64,000 nt of DNA from Hydrogenophaga sp. GTDB lineage: Bacteria; Pseudomonadota; Gammaproteobacteria; Burkholderiales; Burkholderiaceae_C. The stretch spans positions 1-64,000 of the forward strand of contig JAUXNG010000033.1 of NCBI GenBank assembly GCA_030682835.1, in the 5' to 3' direction. Below, piece after piece: positions 60,584 through 64,000 of this stretch. Made by a program: the position numbers and the translations under genes. Each line of letters starts with the position of its first letter. Position 1 is the stretch's first letter. A model generated the notes under the pieces. That model was not told the origin of the DNA. It worked only from the letters and a program-made list of their open reading frames with translations, and did no database searches.

Positions 60584-62557
60584 ATGTTGTACCCACAGGA
60601 ATTTGACGTCATCGTCGTCGGCGGCGGTCATGCCGGCACGGAAGCGGCGCTGGCCGCTGCGCGCATGGGCTGCACCACGCTGCTGCTCACGCACAACATC
60701 GAGACGCTGGGCCAGATGAGCTGCAACCCGAGCATCGGCGGTATCGGCAAAGGTCACTTGGTGAAGGAGGTCGACGCGCTGGGCGGCGCCATGGCGCTGG
60801 CCACGGACGAAGGTGGCATCCAGTTCCGCATCCTCAACAGCAGCAAGGGCCCAGCCGTGCGCGCCACACGCGCGCAGGCCGACCGCATCCTGTACAAGGC
60901 CGCCATCCGCCGCATGCTGGAGAACCAGCCGAACCTGTGGCTGTTCCAGCAGGCGGTGGACGATCTGATGGTGGAAGGCGACCGTGTGGCGGGCGCGGTG
61001 ACGCAGGTGGGCATCCGGTTCCGCAGCCGCACGGTTGTGCTGACGGCTGGCACCTTCCTCGACGGCAAGATTCATGTGGGCCTGAACAACTACGCCGCTG
61101 GCCGGGCAGGGGACCCGCCCGCCGTGAGCCTCTCGGCACGGCTGAAAGAGCTGAAGCTGCCGCAGGGTCGCCTGAAGACGGGCACGCCGCCACGGCTGGA
61201 CGGCCGCAGCATCGACTGGTCCAGATGCACCGAGCAGCCCGGCGACGGCGTGCCCGGCGGCATGAACGCCGACCGCCCGGTGCCGGTGTTCAGCTTCATG
61301 GGCGGCACCGTGGTGCACCCGCGGCAGGTGCCCTGCTGGATCACGCACACCAATCCGCAGACGCACGACATCATCCGTTCGGGCTTTGACCGCAGTCCCA
61401 TGTTCACCGGGAAGATCGAAGGCGTGGGCCCGCGCTACTGCCCGAGCGTGGAAGACAAGATCAACCGCTTCGCCGACAAGGACAGCCACCAGATCTTCCT
61501 CGAGCCCGAGGGCCTGACCACGCACGAGGTCTATCCCAACGGCATCAGCACCAGCCTGCCGTTCGACATCCAGTACGCGCTGGTGCGCAGCATGCAGGGT
61601 CTGGAGAACGCACACATCCTGCGCCCGGGCTACGCCATCGAGTACGACTACTTTGACCCGCGCTCGCTGAAGAACAGCTTCGAGACCAAGCAGATCCAGG
61701 GTCTGTTCTTTGCAGGCCAGATCAACGGCACCACCGGCTATGAGGAGGCGGCCGCCCAGGGTCTGTTTGCCGGACTCAATGCCGCGCTGCAGTGCCGGGG
61801 CAAGGACGCCTGGCTGCCACGCCGGGACGAGGCCTACCTGGGCGTGCTGGTGGACGATCTCGTCACGCAGGGCGTGACCGAGCCTTACCGCATGTTCACC
61901 AGCCGGGCCGAGTTCCGCCTGCAGCTGCGCGAAGACAACGCCGACATGCGCCTGACCGAACAGGGCAGGGCGCTGGGCTTGGTGGACGATGCCCGCTGGG
62001 ACGCGTTCAGCCGCAAGCGCGACGCTGTTTCACGTGAAACAGAACGCCTGAAATCCACTTGGGTGAACCCGCGCAACCTGCCGGCCAGTGAGAGCGAGCG
62101 GGTTCTGGGCAAGGCCATCGAGCATGAGCACAACCTGCTGGATCTGCTGCGCCGCCCCGGCGTGGGCTATTCCGCGCTGATGGGCATGGCCGAAGCCCGG
62201 CACGCCAGCGCCGACGTGACGCCCCAGACACTGGCCGAGCTGTTCGAGCCGGTGGTGGAGCAGATCGAAATCGCGGCCAAGTACTCGGGCTACATCGACC
62301 GACAGAAGAATGAGGTGGAGCGGGCATCGCATTACGAAGGCCTGAAGCTGCCGCCCGATCTGGATTACCTGCAGGTGACGGCGCTGTCATTCGAGGCCCG
62401 ACAGAAGCTGGCCAAGCACCGCCCCGAGACGCTGGGGCAGGCGGCACGCATCTCCGGCATCACGCCCGCCAGCATTTCGCTCCTGCTCATTCACCTGAAG
62501 AAGGGCGGTTTCAAGGGGTTTGCCACACTGGCCGCTGAGCCGGGAGTGCCGGCATGA
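60584..62557 (+). CDS. mnmG: tRNA uridine-5-carboxymethylaminomethyl(34) synthesis enzyme MnmG
   Basis: 657 residues from ATG 60584; an upstream in-frame ATG at 60539 is a weaker candidate. With MnmE, MnmG modifies wobble U34 of tRNAs with tetrahydrofolate and FAD. Motifs: [87 protein letters not shown] and the C-terminal helical domain ([15 protein letters not shown]). It overlaps rsmG by 4 bases. A parS site is inside its coding sequence. Confidence 0.97.
   Translation: MLYPQEFDVIVVGGGHAGTEAALAAARMGCTTLLLTHNIETLGQMSCNPSIGGIGKGHLVKEVDALGGAMALATDEGGIQFRILNSSKGPAVRATRAQADRILYKAAIRRMLENQPNLWLFQQAVDDLMVEGDRVAGAVTQVGIRFRSRTVVLTAGTFLDGKIHVGLNNYAAGRAGDPPAVSLSARLKELKLPQGRLKTGTPPRLDGRSIDWSRCTEQPGDGVPGGMNADRPVPVFSFMGGTVVHPRQVPCWITHTNPQTHDIIRSGFDRSPMFTGKIEGVGPRYCPSVEDKINRFADKDSHQIFLEPEGLTTHEVYPNGISTSLPFDIQYALVRSMQGLENAHILRPGYAIEYDYFDPRSLKNSFETKQIQGLFFAGQINGTTGYEEAAAQGLFAGLNAALQCRGKDAWLPRRDEAYLGVLVDDLVTQGVTEPYRMFTSRAEFRLQLREDNADMRLTEQGRALGLVDDARWDAFSRKRDAVSRETERLKSTWVNPRNLPASESERVLGKAIEHEHNLLDLLRRPGVGYSALMGMAEARHASADVTPQTLAELFEPVVEQIEIAAKYSGYIDRQKNEVERASHYEGLKLPPDLDYLQVTALSFEARQKLAKHRPETLGQAARISGITPASISLLLIHLKKGGFKGFATLAAEPGVPA
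62026..62041. other. parS site 2 (inside mnmG)
   Basis: TGTTTCACGTGAAACA again, a perfect match within the mnmG coding region. Its presence in coding sequence suggests selection for the site as well as for the protein. Confidence 0.93.
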
Positions 62558-63225
62558 GCGGCGCGGGCGATGTGCGTCAGACGCTTGAGAACGGTCTGGC
62601 CACCCTGGGGCTGGCGCTGAGCCCGGCCCAGGTGAGCCAACTCACCGACTACCTGGCCCTGCTGCAGAAATGGAACAAGGTCTACAACCTCACCGCCGTG
62701 CGCGACCCGGCCGAGATGGTGACGCACCACCTATTGGACAGCCTGGCCGCCATCGGCCCGCTGCAGCGCCACACCGGTGGTGGGGCGGCTCGTCTGCTCG
62801 ACGTGGGCGCGGGTGGCGGCCTGCCGGGCGTGGTGATCGCCATTGCCTGCCCCGAAATTGACGTGAGCTGTGTGGACACCGTGGGCAAGAAGGCCGCCTT
62901 CATCCAGCAGGCGGCGGCCGCATTGAAGCTGCCCAACCTGCGTGGCCTCCACGCGCGCGTGGAGAGTCTGAAGGCGGCAGAAGGCAGTGGCTTCGATGTC
63001 GTCTGCTCCCGTGCTTTCGCCTCGCTGCCGGATTTCACCGCCTGGTCGGTCGCGGCCCTGAAGCCTGATGCCGTGTGGATGGCCATGAAGGGCAAGCATC
63101 CCGACGAGGAAATGGCCGCGCTGCCAGCGTCGGTGGAGGTGTTTCACGTGGAACAACTGGTGGTGCCGGGTCTGGACGGCGAGCGTTGCATCGTCTGGAT
63201 GCGGCCGCACCACGTGCCCGGCTGA
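62554..63225 (+). CDS. rsmG: 16S rRNA (guanine527-N7)-methyltransferase RsmG
   Basis: 223 residues; start ATG overlaps the mnmG stop (ATGA), so translation is coupled. SAM fold: [40 protein letters not shown] and [18 protein letters not shown]. It methylates G527 in the 530 loop of 16S rRNA with SAM. The usual mnmG-rsmG-parA-parB order suggests par genes beyond the window. Confidence 0.96.
   Translation: MSGAGDVRQTLENGLATLGLALSPAQVSQLTDYLALLQKWNKVYNLTAVRDPAEMVTHHLLDSLAAIGPLQRHTGGGAARLLDVGAGGGLPGVVIAIACPEIDVSCVDTVGKKAAFIQQAAAALKLPNLRGLHARVESLKAAEGSGFDVVCSRAFASLPDFTAWSVAALKPDAVWMAMKGKHPDEEMAALPASVEVFHVEQLVVPGLDGERCIVWMRPHHVPG
63140..63155. other. parS-like site 3 (one change, inside rsmG)
   Basis: TGTTTCACGTGGAACA differs from parS at one base; its complement TGTTCCACGTGAAACA is a known functional variant in other bacteria. 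Coding region of rsmG. Confidence 0.75.
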
Positions 63226-63376
63226 ACCTGCTGGCGGGCGCCGTGCGACTGCTACTGGCTGGAGTTGTGGCGTTTCTGCGCGTGCAGGCCCGGGCTTGTC
63301 ACGCCCGTCGCCAGTGCTGGCACGAGAAGTTGAAACGCCTCACGTAAACTCAAGCCCTCAACTTCCAGGGTTTCGC

Positions 63377-63991
63377 ATGTTCGGCATCGCAGATTACGGC
63401 GCTTTCGTGGTGGCCATCGTCCTGTTCCTGGCCATACCGGGCCCTGGCAATCTGGCGCTGATCACCTCCACGAGCAAGGGCGGTCTGCGGGGCGGGCTGG
63501 CAGCCACCTTGGGCGTGATGGCGGGCGACCAGGTGCTGATGTGGCTGGCGGTGGCCGGTGTGGCGGCCCTGCTGGCGGCTTACCCGGCCGCGTTCAGCGC
63601 CGTGCAGTGGCTGGGCGCCGGCTACTTGGCCTGGCTGGGCTGGAAGATGCTCACGGCCAAGCCCGGCGACAAGCCGGTGTTGAACATCCGCCCGCGCCAG
63701 TACTTCCAGCAGGCGCTCGCCATCACGCTGCTCAATCCCAAGGCCATCGTGTTCTACATGGCCTTCTTCCCACTGTTTGTCGATCCGGCCCGCCATCAGG
63801 GATTGCTCACCTTTGGCGTCATGGCCGCCACGATCGCCGCGCTCACCTTTCTCTACGGCCTGGTCGTGGTGTTGCTCACCCACTTTCTGGCCGAGCGCAT
63901 GCGCGCCACTCCTCTCATTGCCCGCACGCTCGAAAAGCTGGCCGGCGTGTTCCTGATCGGCTTCGGTGTGAAGCTGGCCATCTCCAAGTAA
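63377..63991 (+). CDS. LysE family exporter (RhtB/LysE type)
   Basis: 204 residues from ATG 63377, about six hydrophobic segments. LFLAIPGPGNLALITSTSKG is the family hallmark, followed by GLAATLGVMAGDQVLMWLAV, KMLTAKPGDKP and LLNPKAIVFYMAFFPLFVDP. LysE/RhtB proteins export amino acids such as lysine or homoserine; substrate not known here. It ends 9 bases before the window end. Confidence 0.9.
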   Translation: MFGIADYGAFVVAIVLFLAIPGPGNLALITSTSKGGLRGGLAATLGVMAGDQVLMWLAVAGVAALLAAYPAAFSAVQWLGAGYLAWLGWKMLTAKPGDKPVLNIRPRQYFQQALAITLLNPKAIVFYMAFFPLFVDPARHQGLLTFGVMAATIAALTFLYGLVVVLLTHFLAERMRATPLIARTLEKLAGVFLIGFGVKLAISK

Positions 63992-64000
63992 ACCGACACA

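Overview
The window is GC-rich chromosomal DNA from a betaproteobacterium, most likely Burkholderiales, family Comamonadaceae (a Hydrogenophaga-like organism). This is inferred from the gene set, the protein sequences and the type of intergenic repeat, not from a 16S gene, which is absent. No rRNA, tRNA or CRISPR array was seen. The window opens inside gyrB and closes just past mnmG-rsmG, whose region carries three parS sites, so it lies in the origin-proximal part of the chromosome.

Layout. 0-1.6 kb: 3' part of gyrB. 1.6-3.9 kb: a small accessory island with an HNH nuclease, an orphan protein, a broken NYN-domain gene and a phage-type protein. 4-8.3 kb: housekeeping and unknown genes (DUF1028, small membrane protein, HMA-fold protein, Rossmann/DUF2520 protein, odd metallo-beta-lactamase-fold protein, thioredoxin-fold protein). 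8.4-14.5 kb: a leftward type IV pilus operon pilE-fimT-pilV-pilW-pilX-pilY1. 14.7-17.1 kb: a DEDDh exonuclease, DAHP synthase, an IF-1 paralogue and a small unknown. 17.4-23 kb: a UbiB-family kinase, an RRM protein, minCDE and a UbiA-family prenyltransferase. 23.3-28.3 kb: a protein acetyltransferase (Pat type) with a histone-deacetylase-family deacetylase, then a ubiquinone hydroxylase. 28.4-32.5 kb: a copper module (Spy-like protein, cueR, copZ, copA). 32.6-36.9 kb: old yellow enzyme, hemerythrin, MFS carrier, YebC and DUF3297. 37.4-53.4 kb: a large polyamine island (agmatinase, puuB, MocR regulator, puuD, puuA, spuC, potF-potG-potH-potI, puuC), with DUF305 and SelO genes inside it. 53.4-59.8 kb: a kinase-fold protein, a class II aldolase, an IS110 element, a Crp/Fnr regulator, cytochrome b561 and two YceI proteins. 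59.5-64 kb: YkgJ, an FMN reductase, mnmG-rsmG with parS sites, and a LysE-type exporter.

The most notable signals are non-coding. (1) Two intergenic elements, at 23.0-23.2 kb and 37.0-37.2 kb, share DnaA boxes, a GC-rich spacer, a DnaA-trio-like TAC repeat and an AT-rich tail. They align without any gap at a constant offset of 13,990 bp, like two copies of a bacterial basal unwinding module. (2) An IS110 element has split a dispersed hairpin repeat exactly at its central palindrome, leaving a CT core on both sides. Its 201-base left end folds on paper into two loops resembling a bridge RNA, with guide-like segments matching the target. (3) The split repeat belongs to a family with at least four other copies here, whose stems show compensatory changes. 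(4) copA is driven by a CueR-type 19-bp-spacer promoter placed so that the mRNA should be leaderless.

How the genes work together. Agmatinase makes putrescine; PotFGHI imports it; PuuA-PuuB-PuuC-PuuD and the SpuC aminotransferase convert it to GABA and onward, with a MocR-type regulator between the divergent arms. CueR controls the copper chaperone and exporter. The deacetylase and acetyltransferase form a reversible lysine-acetylation pair. MinCDE, GyrB, the parS sites, MnmG and RsmG are typical origin-region cell-cycle and translation genes.
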